DNA of 64,000 nucleotides from Plantimonas leprariae (GTDB lineage Bacteria > Pseudomonadota > Alphaproteobacteria > Rhizobiales > Rhizobiaceae), in assembly GCF_008802405.1 (NCBI RefSeq), contig NZ_VZDO01000002.1, positions 124,001-188,000 on the forward strand, read 5' to 3'. Below, one piece after another: positions 19,285-27,964 of this stretch (position 1 is its first letter; the number at the start of each line of letters is the position of its first letter). Made by a program: the position numbers and the translations under genes. The notes beneath the pieces were generated by a model. That model was not told where the DNA came from. It ran no database searches and saw only the letters and a list, made by a program, of their open reading frames with translations.

Positions 19285-19367
19285 ACCACGCCAAGCACCA
19301 ACGCAAAGCTCATCAGGAACATCGAGATCGCGAAGAGCGAGGCCACATCCTTCAACACGTCGGTCAT
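19281..19367 (-). CDS. 28-residue single-helix membrane microprotein coupled to dnaE
   Basis: The ORF encodes 28 residues: MTDVLKDVASLFA followed by a hydrophobic helix ISMFLMSFALVLGVV. An AGAGGG site lies 7 nt upstream of the ATG. Its TGA overlaps the dnaE ATG as ATGA, a typical coupling arrangement. It is too short for standard gene calling. Either it is a leader ORF controlling dnaE translation or it makes a small inner-membrane protein. The hydrophobic helix with an acidic/basic N-terminus favours a real product. No family is recognised. Confidence 0.5.
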   Translation of the reverse strand: MTDVLKDVASLFAISMFLMSFALVLGVV

Positions 19368-19510
19368 GTCTGTTCCCTCTTTGTTCTAATTTGAATTAGC
19401 GTCTCGACCGCGCCGGAGTCAAGCGATCGATAGGAACAAAGATAGAACGGTTAACGAGGTGCCGAAGCAGAACGCAGATCCCGCGGTCACGCCGGTGAAA
19501 AGCCTACACT

Positions 19511-19542
19511 AAAATGCCCGCTTCCAAACAAGGAAGCGGGCA
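19511..19542 (-). terminator. rho-independent terminator of the PRC-barrel gene
   Basis: A perfect 11-bp stem, TGCCCGCTTCC (19515-19525) with GGAAGCGGGCA (19532-19542), loop AAACAA. Reading the minus strand the hairpin is followed by TTTTAG, as expected for a terminator 27 bp after the stop of the gene at 19569. Confidence 0.8.
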
Positions 19543-19568
19543 CAGGATATGACTGTTCGTCGACCGTC

Positions 19569-20213
19569 TTAGTCGTCGAACTCTGGCGCGTTCTGCAACT
19601 GCTCGCGCGTGAAGTTGACCATGATGTGGTCGAGGCGGCTACCGTCATCGCTGGCGGCGGCGGTCGCGCTCGTGCCGGACATCGCACCGCCCGCGGCGGA
19701 GTTGTCGGCGTTGGTACTGCCGGTCGTCGTCGGGTCGCTCGCCGGCGCGGTGGTGCCGGCGGCGGGTGCGGCAGTGCCCGCCGGAGCCATGGTGCTGTTG
19801 TTCGCCATGTTGCCGCTGGTAGTCGCCGCGACCGGCACGTACTTCAGCCCGTCCGCCGGAATGGCGACCGTCTTGGCGCCGATACCGAGGAAGCCGCCGA
19901 CATCGACCGTCACGGCGGCCAGCCTTCCGTCTTCACCGATGATCATGTCGCTGACCGTGCCGATGGACTCGTTTTGCGGACCCATCACGTTCGCGCCGCG
20001 AATGTTCGACGCGAGGAACTGATTCGCCTCGCGCTTCGTGACGAAGTCGCCGGGAGTCGCTGCCATGGCGGGCGCGGCGGTGCTCGCCGTGTCGTTGGCG
20101 GCGGGCGCCGCTGGTGCGGGAGCCGCGGGGCTCGCGTCGCTCGTTTGCGCCAGCGCCGGCACCGTTACCAGTGCGGACGACCCAATAAGCATGGCGAGAA
20201 CGATGTTCTTCAT
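19569..20213 (-). CDS. exported PRC-barrel domain protein
   Basis: 214 residues. A signal peptide is clear (MKNIVLAMLIGSSALVTVPA, cleavage likely after ALA at residue 22). An Ala/Pro/Thr-rich linker leads to a PRC-barrel-like domain (about 65-130; VMGPQNESIGTVSDMIIG, GFLGIGAKTVAIP). A second low-complexity Ala/Thr/Ser stretch precedes a short C-terminal segment ending FTREQLQNAPEFDD. Such proteins in Hyphomicrobiales are periplasmic and often stress-linked; no defined activity is known. It stands alone with its own terminator. Confidence 0.8.
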   Translation of the reverse strand: MKNIVLAMLIGSSALVTVPALAQTSDASPAAPAPAAPAANDTASTAAPAMAATPGDFVTKREANQFLASNIRGANVMGPQNESIGTVSDMIIGEDGRLAAVTVDVGGFLGIGAKTVAIPADGLKYVPVAATTSGNMANNSTMAPAGTAAPAAGTTAPASDPTTTGSTNADNSAAGGAMSGTSATAAASDDGSRLDHIMVNFTREQLQNAPEFDD

Positions 20214-20444
20214 GGAAGTTCTCCTGGAAGCAGCGCTTCATCCCGGGTGCGCCGAGCGCGTCGAAGTATCCGCCGCGCCGGGTTCCGGTCGTTCGAAAGG
20301 CTAATTCTTTTCAGCCGGAGTAGTTCCCTCGTCTTTCACCATCGAAACGCGCATGGAGCGGGAGCGACCGTCACAACAACTGCGGCGGCGAGGAAGGTTG
20401 GCCCAACGCGTTCGCGCCGCCACTAACGCCCCGTCGCAGTTCGG

Positions 20445-21092
20445 CTATCCGGTCGGAAAACGAACGCCCCGCTCCCGCAGCAGGCGGTCGAAAAGCTCCG
20501 TTTCGCCGGTTTGCGGAACCACGGCGCGCGGGTAGCGCGGCGCGCTGCGATCCGGGATCAACGTCGTCTCAAAACCTTGTGTATCGGCGACGAAACGCCG
20601 AAGCCCAGCTTCGCCATGAACCGCGAGAAAGCCCTGCATGACCGCGTCGAGATAGGATTGCAGGATCGACGAGTGCCTTTCCGCCGCCGTTTCGTCGGGC
20701 CGGATCGCCTCATAGATGTAGACCGGCAGGTCGAAGGGCGGCGGAGCCTCGACGGAAAGCGTCTGCGGGAGAACGGTTCGCCGCCGGTAGCCGGCCTCCC
20801 GCTCGTCGACGGCCGCGAGGTTGTCGGCGAGGTCGTAGACGACCACCCCGTCGATCGCGGCATCCGGCTCGGCGCGAACGGAAAGGAGGGCGATGCCGAC
20901 TTCCAGACGAGGCAGCCAGAAGCGCTGCCAACCCGCAACGCTCGCCCGGCGAATGGCCAGGAAGCGCGTGCGCAGCGTGTCGCGGTTCACCAGCGACCCG
21001 TAGCCGAAATAGGCGACGACCCGTCCCTCCTCCGCCAGACGACGGAAATCCGGATCGTCCGGGTGGATCGGAGCGCGCCCGGCCTCGCTCAC
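20445..21092 (-). CDS. gamma-glutamylcyclotransferase-family protein
   Basis: 215 residues. YFGYGSLVNRDTL carries the YGSL substrate loop of the GGCT fold, and VDEREAGYRR supplies the expected catalytic Glu. These enzymes release 5-oxoproline from gamma-glutamyl compounds such as glutathione. The start is GTG at 21092, within GTGA overlapping the gor stop, so it is coupled to glutathione reductase. The pairing supports a role in glutathione turnover, though the exact substrate is inference. Confidence 0.78.
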   Translation of the reverse strand: MSEAGRAPIHPDDPDFRRLAEEGRVVAYFGYGSLVNRDTLRTRFLAIRRASVAGWQRFWLPRLEVGIALLSVRAEPDAAIDGVVVYDLADNLAAVDEREAGYRRRTVLPQTLSVEAPPPFDLPVYIYEAIRPDETAAERHSSILQSYLDAVMQGFLAVHGEAGLRRFVADTQGFETTLIPDRSAPRYPRAVVPQTGETELFDRLLRERGVRFPTG

Positions 21093-22486
21093 CCTTCCAG
21101 ACGCTCGCCGTTCCGGATCCGCCAGCTCGGCTCGTACATCGTCACGAGCTCTTCCGCCGCGGTCGGGTGAACCGCCATGGTCCGATCGAAATCCTCCTTC
21201 GTCAGCCGCGCCTTCACGGCGACGCCGAGGAGCTGTCCCATTTCGCCGGCATCGGGACCCAGCACGTGCGCGCCGACGACGCGTCGTGTCGAAGCGTTCA
21301 CCACGAGTTTCATGATCGTCGGCTCGACGCGTGCCGTCAGCACCTGCCGCATCGGCCGGAACTTCGCGCGATAGACGTCGACGTCGCGGATATCGCGCGC
21401 CGCCTTCTCCTCCGTCATGCCGACCGAGCCGATCTCCGGCTGCGAGAACACGGCGGTGGCGATGGCCTCGAAGTCCGGCTCGGTCGGGTTGTCGCGGAAC
21501 CGCGTTTCGACGAAGCACATCGCCTCGTGGATCGCGACCGGCGTCAACTGCACGCGGTGCGTCACGTCGCCGACGGCGAAGATGTGCGGGACGTTGGTTC
21601 GGGAATAGCCGTCGACCTTCACGCCGCCGCGCTCGTCGAGTTCGATTCCCGCCTTCTCGCAGCCGAGGTTCTCCGTGTTCGCCTGTCGCCCGATGGCGAG
21701 CATCACCTGATCGGCGGTGATCGCCTCGCCGCCGGAAAGCTGCGCGCAGAGCCTGCCGTTCTCGCGCTGCTCGACCGATTCCAGCATCTCGTGGCAGAGG
21801 ATGCGGATGCCCTTCTCGGCCATCGCACGGTGGAGTTCCGCCCGAAGCTCGTCGTCGAAGCCGTTCAGGATCTCCTTGCCGCGATAGACCAGCGTCACCT
21901 CGGACCCGAGGCCGTGGAAGATGTTGGCGAATTCGACCGCGATATAGCCGCCGCCGAGGATCACGATCGATCGCGGCAGCGCTTCCAGATGGAACGCCTC
22001 GTCCGAGGTGATGCAGTGCTCCGCGCCAGGCAGATGCGGATGCCGCGCCGGGCGACCGCCGGTCGCGACGAGGATCGTGTCGGCGGTGACGCGCCGGTCG
22101 CCGTCCGACAGGCGCAACTCGTGCGGGCCATCCAGCACCGCACGGCAGCGGAGCGTCTCGACCCCTGCCTTGTCGAGGTTGGCTCTATAGATGCCCTCGA
22201 GCCGGGCGATCTCCTTGTCCTTGTTCGCGATGAGCGTTGGCCAGTCGAAGCTCGTCTCGCCGACCGTCCAGCCGAAGGACGGCGCGTCTTCGAAGGCTTC
22301 CGAGAACTGCGAGGCGTAGACGAGCAGCTTCTTCGGCACGCAGCCGCGGATGACGCAGGTGCCGCCGTAGCGATATTCCTCGGCGATCGCGACGCGTTTG
22401 CCGAGCATGGCGGCGCGACGGGCCGCGCGCACTCCGCCCGAGCCGCCGCCGATGACGAACAGATCGTAGTCGTAGCTGTGGCTCAC
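21089..22486 (-). CDS. gor: glutathione-disulfide reductase
   Basis: 465 residues of the pyridine nucleotide-disulfide oxidoreductase family. FAD-binding GGGSGGVRAARRAA near residue 13, redox-active C44/C49 (GGTCVIRGCVPKKL), NAD(P)-binding GGGYIAVEFANIF, and the catalytic His-Glu pair HPTAAEE at the C-terminus are all intact. It regenerates GSH from GSSG using NADPH in the cytoplasm. Start is GTG at 22486, preceded by AAAGG. It sits between a DUF2059 gene and a gamma-glutamylcyclotransferase gene, with rpiA further upstream, an order common in rhizobia. Confidence 0.95.
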   Translation of the reverse strand: MSHSYDYDLFVIGGGSGGVRAARRAAMLGKRVAIAEEYRYGGTCVIRGCVPKKLLVYASQFSEAFEDAPSFGWTVGETSFDWPTLIANKDKEIARLEGIYRANLDKAGVETLRCRAVLDGPHELRLSDGDRRVTADTILVATGGRPARHPHLPGAEHCITSDEAFHLEALPRSIVILGGGYIAVEFANIFHGLGSEVTLVYRGKEILNGFDDELRAELHRAMAEKGIRILCHEMLESVEQRENGRLCAQLSGGEAITADQVMLAIGRQANTENLGCEKAGIELDERGGVKVDGYSRTNVPHIFAVGDVTHRVQLTPVAIHEAMCFVETRFRDNPTEPDFEAIATAVFSQPEIGSVGMTEEKAARDIRDVDVYRAKFRPMRQVLTARVEPTIMKLVVNASTRRVVGAHVLGPDAGEMGQLLGVAVKARLTKEDFDRTMAVHPTAAEELVTMYEPSWRIRNGERLEG

Positions 22487-22529
22487 GCGTGCGGACCTTT
22501 CACGAACTGCTCGAAACGATTGGTCGAAA

Positions 22530-22562
22530 CGCGAAGGGCGGCCCGTTCGGCCGCCCTTCGCG
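22530..22562 (-). terminator. strong stem-loop between the DUF2059 gene and gor
   Basis: A perfect 14-bp stem, CGCGAAGGGCGGCC (22530-22543) with GGCCGCCCTTCGCG (22549-22562), loop CGTTC. On the minus strand it is followed by TTTCG. It lies 23 bp after the DUF2059 stop and may end or attenuate transcription before gor, or protect the upstream mRNA. Confidence 0.55.
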
Positions 22563-22584
22563 ATCGCTGTTCCGGTCTGTGCCT

Positions 22585-23166
22585 TTACTGCGAGGAGGAC
22601 GTCGCGCCGCCGTCCACCGCGCCGGTCGTCGGCAGGGCCGGCGCGCCCGCGCCGCCGCCGTTCTGGGAGAGAAGCTGCGTCATGCCTTCGGCCGAGCTGC
22701 GGCGAAGATCGCGCATGATGCCGTTCGACCAGACATCGGCCGCGGCCAGCATCTCGCGGGACGCGACGGGTCCCTGCTTGAGCAGCTTCTTGCCGGCGTC
22801 GGAATTGTAGAAGTCGGCGATCGACTGCAATTCGGCCTCGGTGAAGAGCTTGGCGTAGATGCGCGAAACCTCGGTTTCGAGGTCGGCGCGCCGCGGCGCG
22901 AGCGCCAGCGCCTTCTCGTCCACCATGTCGGAAATCTGCGGCTGGATGTCGGGGTTGCTGCCGATCAGGTCGGATTTGATCTGCGTCGCCGCGTTCATCA
23001 GGATGTTGTCGAACTGCTCCGTGGAATCGATCGCGTCGACCGCCGCCCGAGCCGCCGCGAGATGGGACGGGGCCACCTCCTGCGCGACGGCCGGCGTGCA
23101 CGCCGCCGCGACGGCGATGACCGCCGCCGACAGGACGCCGCGCCGGATCGTTTCAAAAGGAACCAT
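22585..23166 (-). CDS. exported DUF2059 domain protein
   Basis: 193 residues with a signal peptide (hydrophobic stretch about 10-27, cleavage after AVA-Q). The helical DUF2059 core contains YAKLFTEAELQSIADFYNSDAG and KKLLKQGPV. The C-terminus is low-complexity Gly/Ala. DUF2059 proteins are periplasmic and of unknown function. It lies between rpiA (142 bp upstream) and gor. Confidence 0.82.
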   Translation of the reverse strand: MVPFETIRRGVLSAAVIAVAAACTPAVAQEVAPSHLAAARAAVDAIDSTEQFDNILMNAATQIKSDLIGSNPDIQPQISDMVDEKALALAPRRADLETEVSRIYAKLFTEAELQSIADFYNSDAGKKLLKQGPVASREMLAAADVWSNGIMRDLRRSSAEGMTQLLSQNGGGAGAPALPTTGAVDGGATSSSQ

Positions 23167-23308
23167 GACAGTCCTGTCTCCATTGGCCGGGCGGCTCGCG
23201 CCCTGAAAATCCCTGATCGCGCGTTCCTAGCCAATCGGCCGGCGCGGCCGCAAGTCCCGTGCGACCCTCCGCGACGCAGATCGGCATGGATCGCTCCATC
23301 GCGCGGCG

Positions 23309-24007
23309 TCAGGCTTGGCCGAGGATCTCGACGCCGTCATCGCCCGCGATCACCGCCGCGCCGGCGAGCCCCAGGAACAGGCCGTGTTCGACGACGCCTG
23401 GAACGCCGTGCAGCGCTTCCGAAAGCGCTTCTGCGTTCGGAATGCGGCCAAAAGATGCGTCGAGAATCAGATGGCCGTTGTCGGTGATGAAGGCCTCGCC
23501 GCCCCTCTGCCGCAGCCGGACTTCGCCCGCGAGCCCCAGCCGTTCCGCCGCCCGGCGGATGCCGAGATAGGTGGCCGTCAGCCCGAAGCCGTTCACCTCG
23601 ATCGGCAGCGGAAAGGCGCCGAGCACGTCGACGCGCTTCGTCGCGTCCGCGATGACGATGAAGCGCGAGGCGGCCGCCGCGACGATCTTTTCGCGCAGAA
23701 GCGCGCCGCCGCCGCCCTTGATCAGCCGAAGCTCCGGGTCGACCTCGTCGGCCCCGTCGATCGCGAGATCGAGTTCCGGCATCTCGTCGAGGCTGGCGGT
23801 CGGGATGCGCAACTCCTCACAAAGCCGCGCGGTCCGCTCCGATGTCGCGACGCCGACGATGCTGAGGCCGCCGGCAACCCGCTCGCCGAGCGCGCGGACG
23901 AAGCACTCGGCCGTGGACCCGGTGCCGATGCCGAGCCGCATGCCGTCCGAGACGTATTCGAGCGCCGCCCTGCCCGCCTTGTCCTTCAGCGACGCCGCGT
24001 CGGTCAT
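23309..24007 (-). CDS. rpiA: ribose-5-phosphate isomerase A
   Basis: 232 residues, full length. It interconverts ribose 5-phosphate and ribulose 5-phosphate in the pentose phosphate pathway. The phosphate loop [15 protein letters not shown], the [24 protein letters not shown] catalytic region and the C-terminal [10 protein letters not shown] are all present. Typical start [16 protein letters not shown]. It heads the rpiA / DUF2059 / gor / GGCT group on the minus strand. Confidence 0.95.
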   Translation of the reverse strand: MTDAASLKDKAGRAALEYVSDGMRLGIGTGSTAECFVRALGERVAGGLSIVGVATSERTARLCEELRIPTASLDEMPELDLAIDGADEVDPELRLIKGGGGALLREKIVAAAASRFIVIADATKRVDVLGAFPLPIEVNGFGLTATYLGIRRAAERLGLAGEVRLRQRGGEAFITDNGHLILDASFGRIPNAEALSEALHGVPGVVEHGLFLGLAGAAVIAGDDGVEILGQA

Positions 24008-24103
24008 CGAAGCTATCCTCCCTCGCCGATACTGTTGGTTCGGCTCGCTCGGTTTAGCCGATGACGGCCGGCCTGTGAAATGCCGCCGGACGTCCTGTTG
24101 AAG

Positions 24104-24859
24104 CTACGCCGCGCCGGCGAGCGCCTCGCGATAGGCCCGCACCGCTCCGGCCATGCCGAGTTCGAGTGCGTCGGCCGTCAGGGCATGCCCGATCGACGCT
24201 TCGGCGACGTAGGGCATGCGGGCGACGAGCGCCGGCAGGTTCTCCAATGTCAGGTCGTGGCCGACATTGACGCCGAGGCCGAGCTCGACGGCGCGGTCGC
24301 CGCCCTTGCCGAGCGTGTCGAGTTCCCGCTCGCGGGCCGCAGGATCGGAATGGGTGGCGCCGTAGGGTCCCGTGTAGAACTCGACGCGGTCCGCGCCGGT
24401 GCGCGCGGCGATGTCGAGCGCCACGGGGCTCGGATCGGCGAAGAGCGAAACGCGGATACCCGCCGCCTTCAGGCGGGCGGCGGTACGGGTCAGGAAGACT
24501 TCGTGGCGCGCGAAGTCCCAACCATGATCGGAGGTGGACTGCGCCGGATCGTCCGGAACGAGCGTCGCCTGATGCGGCAGGTTGGCAAGCGCGAGTTCGA
24601 GGAAGTCCTCGGACGGATAACCCTCGATATTGAACTCCGCCCCCTGCCCGTGCTCGGCGACGAGCCGTGCCAGGACCGGCAGGTCCGAGAAGCGAACGTG
24701 CCGCTGGTCGGGACGCGGATGCACGGTGATGCCGGCCGCGCCGGCCTCCAGCGCGATGCGCGCGAATCGCGCGACGTCCGGCCACGGCAGGTCGCGCCGG
24801 TTTCGCAGCATCGCGATCGCGTTGACGTTCACCGATAGGGTTGGCGCATGTCCGGTCAT
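24104..24859 (-). CDS. pdxJ: pyridoxine 5'-phosphate synthase
   Basis: 251 residues. PdxJ condenses 1-deoxyxylulose 5-phosphate with aminoacetone phosphate to give pyridoxine 5'-phosphate. Signatures include [41 protein letters not shown] and [13 protein letters not shown]. Full length for the family, start ATG at 24859. It lies 96 bp upstream of rpiA on the same strand; the link may be only positional. Confidence 0.95.
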   Translation of the reverse strand: MTGHAPTLSVNVNAIAMLRNRRDLPWPDVARFARIALEAGAAGITVHPRPDQRHVRFSDLPVLARLVAEHGQGAEFNIEGYPSEDFLELALANLPHQATLVPDDPAQSTSDHGWDFARHEVFLTRTAARLKAAGIRVSLFADPSPVALDIAARTGADRVEFYTGPYGATHSDPAARERELDTLGKGGDRAVELGLGVNVGHDLTLENLPALVARMPYVAEASIGHALTADALELGMAGAVRAYREALAGAA

Positions 24860-24928
24860 GGGCGGCTCCTGCTCGATCCGGAAACTAGCCGGGTCGCCGC
24901 GTCGCGCAACCCTTCGCTCAGGCGGCCG

Positions 24929-25684
24929 CTAGCCGCCCACCATCAGCTTCACGACCTCGTCGTGCGTCGTCTCGGAGATTCGCCGCGCACCGGCCTGGAC
25001 ACCGCGGCGCAGCACGACGATGCGGTCGGAGACGGCGAAAATGTCCTGGAGGTTGTGCGAGATGAAGATGACGCCCCGCCCCTGGCTTTTAAGCTGGCGG
25101 ATCAGCGACAGGACCTTGCGCTGCTCGGGCACGCCGAGCGCGGCGGTCGGTTCGTCCATGATCAGGATCTGCGCGTTCCAGTAGACGGCGCGGCCGATCG
25201 CGACGGCCTGGCGCTGGCCGCCGGAGAAGTTCGAGACCGGCGCATCCATGCGGGAGACGTGGAAGTCGAGGAGCGCCATCGTCTCGCGCGCCGCCGTCGC
25301 CATCTTCCTGCGGTCCAGCACCGGCAGGAAGCCGAAACGCTTCGTCATCGGCTCGCGGCCAAGGAAGATGTTCGCGCCGATCGTCAGGTTGTCGGCAAGG
25401 GCGAGGTCCTGATAGATCGTCTCGATCCCCTTCTCGCGCGCGTCCTGCGGCGTCGAGAAATGCACCGGCTCGCCCTTCAGCCGGATTTCGCCGGCGGTCG
25501 GCTTGTAGACGCCCGAGATCGCCTTGATCAGCGTCGTCTTGCCGGCGCCGTTGTCGCCGGCCAGGGCCACGACCTCGCCCGGCCCGATCGACATCGAGAA
25601 GTCGTCGAGCGCGCGCACCGCGCCGAAATGCTTCGACAGGTTGCGGACTTCAAGGAGAGCCTCGCCCTTCGCTGTCTCACTCAT
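24929..25684 (-). CDS. sugar ABC transporter ATP-binding protein (FrcA-like, single NBD)
   Basis: 251 residues with one nucleotide-binding domain: Walker A GDNGAGKTTLIKAI, signature NFSGGQRQAVAIGRA, Walker B ILIMDEPTAALG. A single-domain subunit is typical of FrcA-type importers rather than the two-domain RbsA/XylG type. It overlaps the permease gene by 8 bp. It is the last gene of the binding protein / permease / ATPase unit on the minus strand. The substrate cannot be told from this subunit. Confidence 0.88.
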   Translation of the reverse strand: MSETAKGEALLEVRNLSKHFGAVRALDDFSMSIGPGEVVALAGDNGAGKTTLIKAISGVYKPTAGEIRLKGEPVHFSTPQDAREKGIETIYQDLALADNLTIGANIFLGREPMTKRFGFLPVLDRRKMATAARETMALLDFHVSRMDAPVSNFSGGQRQAVAIGRAVYWNAQILIMDEPTAALGVPEQRKVLSLIRQLKSQGRGVIFISHNLQDIFAVSDRIVVLRRGVQAGARRISETTHDEVVKLMVGG

Positions 25685-26738
25685 CGACGCGCCCTCCGCT
25701 GAAGCGGCGTTGCGCCTGATCGATCAGCACCGAGATGATGATCACGACGCCGACCGAGATGAACTGCCAGAACGGCTCGACGTTGACGAAGACGAGGCCG
25801 TATTGGATCACCGCGATCACTAGCGCCCCCGCCACGGTGCCGAGGATCGTGCCGGAGCCGCCGAAGAGGCTCGCGCCGCCGATTACCACCGCCGCGACGC
25901 AGTCGAGCAGCAGCGGCTCGCCCGCCTGCGCCGCGCCGGCCGAGAAGCGCGCCGTATAGAGCACGCCCGCCACCCCGGCGCACATCGCCGACAGGACATA
26001 GAGGCGAAGCAGGTGCCACTTGATGTCGATGCCCGATCGGCGCGCGGCCTGCACGTTCGCGCCGATCGCGTAGTTGTGCTGGCCGAAGCGCGTCTGGCTC
26101 AGCAGGTAGTGCATGATGAGGACGAAAACCGCCGTGACGATCACGATCCAGGGGATGCCGTGGAAGCGCCCGTTGCCGAGCGTCGCAAGAAAGGAGTTGC
26201 GCACCGGCACCGTGGTGCCGCCGGCAAGAAGGAAGGCGACGCCGCGCGCGACGCCGAACATGCCGAGCGTGCCGATGAAGGGCGGCACGCGCAGGCGCGA
26301 TACGAGGAGACCGTTCACGAAGCCGGGGATGCACGCGACCGCCACCGCGGCGACCGCCCCGACCAGCACCGCCGCCGGCAACGGCAGCGCCGCGCCGGCC
26401 GCGTTCGCGACATGTGCCACGACGACGGCCGCCAGCCCCATGATGAAGCCCATCGAAAGGTCGATGCCGCCGGAGATGATGACGAATGTCTGGCCGATGG
26501 CGAGAAGCAGCGGGGCGACCGCGAAGATCGCGATCGACTGGACGTTGTAGGAGCTGAAGACGAACGTCCCGCCGAAATCCGCCCGCGCCCACAGCTCGAA
26601 GCCGATCAGCAGCGCCAGCAGGAACAGCCAGGCGCGAAGGTCGGCGATCCGTTGCACCAGCGTGCGCGCGGGATCGGCATGGTCGGCCTGGGGCGCGGCG
26701 TAGGTCTCGGCCTCGGCCGGCGGTTCGGAAGCGGTCAT
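25677..26738 (-). CDS. sugar ABC transporter permease (RbsC/FrcC type)
   Basis: 353 residues, about eight to ten membrane helices after an N-terminal soluble stretch of about 35 residues. The BPD_transp_2 signatures are visible: IISGGIDLSMGFIMGLAAV, GLLVSRLRVPPFIGTLGM, and GGASLFGGSGTILGTVAGAL. It forms the membrane channel of the importer with the adjacent ATPase and periplasmic binding protein. The 94-bp gap from the binding-protein gene holds a stem-loop. Confidence 0.88.
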   Translation of the reverse strand: MTASEPPAEAETYAAPQADHADPARTLVQRIADLRAWLFLLALLIGFELWARADFGGTFVFSSYNVQSIAIFAVAPLLLAIGQTFVIISGGIDLSMGFIMGLAAVVVAHVANAAGAALPLPAAVLVGAVAAVAVACIPGFVNGLLVSRLRVPPFIGTLGMFGVARGVAFLLAGGTTVPVRNSFLATLGNGRFHGIPWIVIVTAVFVLIMHYLLSQTRFGQHNYAIGANVQAARRSGIDIKWHLLRLYVLSAMCAGVAGVLYTARFSAGAAQAGEPLLLDCVAAVVIGGASLFGGSGTILGTVAGALVIAVIQYGLVFVNVEPFWQFISVGVVIIISVLIDQAQRRFSGGRVDE

Positions 26739-26786
26739 GGATCATCCGTCGGCAGGGTCGCGCGGCGGCGACGATCGGATACGGCA

Positions 26787-26814
26787 GCGGGCGGCGAGAT
26801 CGTCCGCCGCCCGC
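26787..26814 (-). repeat. intercistronic stem-loop after the sugar-binding-protein gene
   Basis: GCGGGCGGCG (26787-26796) pairs with CGCCGCCCGC (26805-26814), 8-nt loop. It lies just after the stop of the binding-protein gene and before the permease gene. There is no T-run. Such hairpins often stabilise the binding-protein mRNA or attenuate downstream genes. Confidence 0.5.
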
Positions 26815-26832
26815 CCCGCGCTGGTGGGCGGA

Positions 26833-27825
26833 TCAGTCCGAGTAGACGTACTTCGCGACGTTCGGGTCGGAGACGTTCTGCTTGTTGATGATGGTGAAGC
26901 CGGTGCCGATGGCTGTCGGAATCGACTGGCCGGTGAGATGGGCGTAGGCCGACATGACGCCGAAATAGCCGATCTCGGCCGGGTGTTGCGCGATGGCCGC
27001 GTCCACGAGGCCGGAATTGATGTTGTCGACGATCGAGGTCGGGGCGTCGAAGGCGATCACCTTGACGTTGCCGGTCTGGCCCGCCTGCTGCACGCCGTTG
27101 CCGGCGCCGATGGCGGAGAAGAGGTTCGCGCCGAACACGCCCTTCAGGTCCGAGTTGCGGGCATAGACCGCCTGGAGCTGCGAGGCGGCGCGGTTCGCGT
27201 CGTTCTCGTTGAACTGGGTTTCGAGCACGGTGATGTTCGGATGGTTCTCCTTCATCTCCGCCTTGAAGCCCTCTTCGCGCTGGTCAGTGGTGGAGATGCC
27301 GGGCTTGACGTTCGACACGTAGACCTTGCCGCCGCCCTCGCCGATCGCGTCGGCCAAGGCACGGGCCGCCATGCGGCCGCCCATGACGTTGTCGGAGGCG
27401 ATGTAGGAGAGCGGGAAGTCGGCGTCGCCTGAACCCGTCTGGTATTTGCCGGTGCCGATGAACGTGTCGACGGTGATCACCGGGATGCCGGCGTCCTGCG
27501 CCTTCTTCAGCGGCTCGACGAGCTGCGTCACGTCGGTCGGGGCGATGAGGATCGCGTCGGGCTTGCGAGCGATGATCGCGTCCAGCACCGGCACCTGCGT
27601 CGTCGGGCTGAACTCCGGGCCGCCCTGGAACACGAGGTCGACGCCGAGCGCGTCGGCGGCCGCCTTCGCGCCCTTGTTCATGGTGATGTAGAAGGCGTCG
27701 GTGGTCAGCCCGGGAATGAGGGCGATCGTGTACTTTTTGCCCTGCGCATGCGCCGCCGAGCCGATGCCGACCGACAGTGCCAAGGCCAGCCCGACGCCGG
27801 CCTTCAGAATCGAACGACGCTCCAT
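26833..27825 (-). CDS. sugar ABC transporter periplasmic binding protein (RbsB type)
   Basis: 330 residues. A signal peptide is clear, with positive MERRSILK then a hydrophobic core ending SAAHAQ. The mature part is a type I periplasmic binding fold: IALIPGLTTDAFYITMNKGA, AIIARKPDAILIAPTDV, ITVDTFIG, YIASDNVMGGRMAARAL, VIAFDAPTS. The ATG at 27825 is chosen for the GGGAGGG site upstream. It delivers a monosaccharide to the FrcC/FrcA-like partners. The sugar is not determinable here; the nearby aldolase suggests a ketohexose-type route. Confidence 0.88.
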   Translation of the reverse strand: MERRSILKAGVGLALALSVGIGSAAHAQGKKYTIALIPGLTTDAFYITMNKGAKAAADALGVDLVFQGGPEFSPTTQVPVLDAIIARKPDAILIAPTDVTQLVEPLKKAQDAGIPVITVDTFIGTGKYQTGSGDADFPLSYIASDNVMGGRMAARALADAIGEGGGKVYVSNVKPGISTTDQREEGFKAEMKENHPNITVLETQFNENDANRAASQLQAVYARNSDLKGVFGANLFSAIGAGNGVQQAGQTGNVKVIAFDAPTSIVDNINSGLVDAAIAQHPAEIGYFGVMSAYAHLTGQSIPTAIGTGFTIINKQNVSDPNVAKYVYSD

Positions 27826-27940
27826 GATTCCCTCCCCGCGAGCGATTCCTCCGCATGCGCTCCCACACATGCTTCCCGAGGCCCGAACCGGGTTGCTTCG
27901 CGTTCCGGCATGATTCATTCGGCGAATGCCGAACGTCAAG

Positions 27941-27960
27941 TGCAAATCGTTTCTGCAAAC
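27941..27960 (+). promoter_or_regulatory. candidate SorC operator, copy 1
   Basis: TGCAAATCGTTTCTGCAAAC, in the 139-bp gap between the regulator and the binding-protein gene. It matches 15 of 20 positions of a second copy at 28924-28943 in the divergent promoter region. The motif contains two direct TGCAA/GCAA elements 13 bp apart. Assignment to the SorC regulator is inference from position and repetition. Confidence 0.5.
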
Positions 27961-27964
27961 AATT

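Noticed and set aside
24921-24937. GGCGGC/GCCGCC hairpin at the 3' end of the sugar ABC ATPase gene
   Set aside because: It overlaps the stop codon and has no T-run; too weak to call a terminator.
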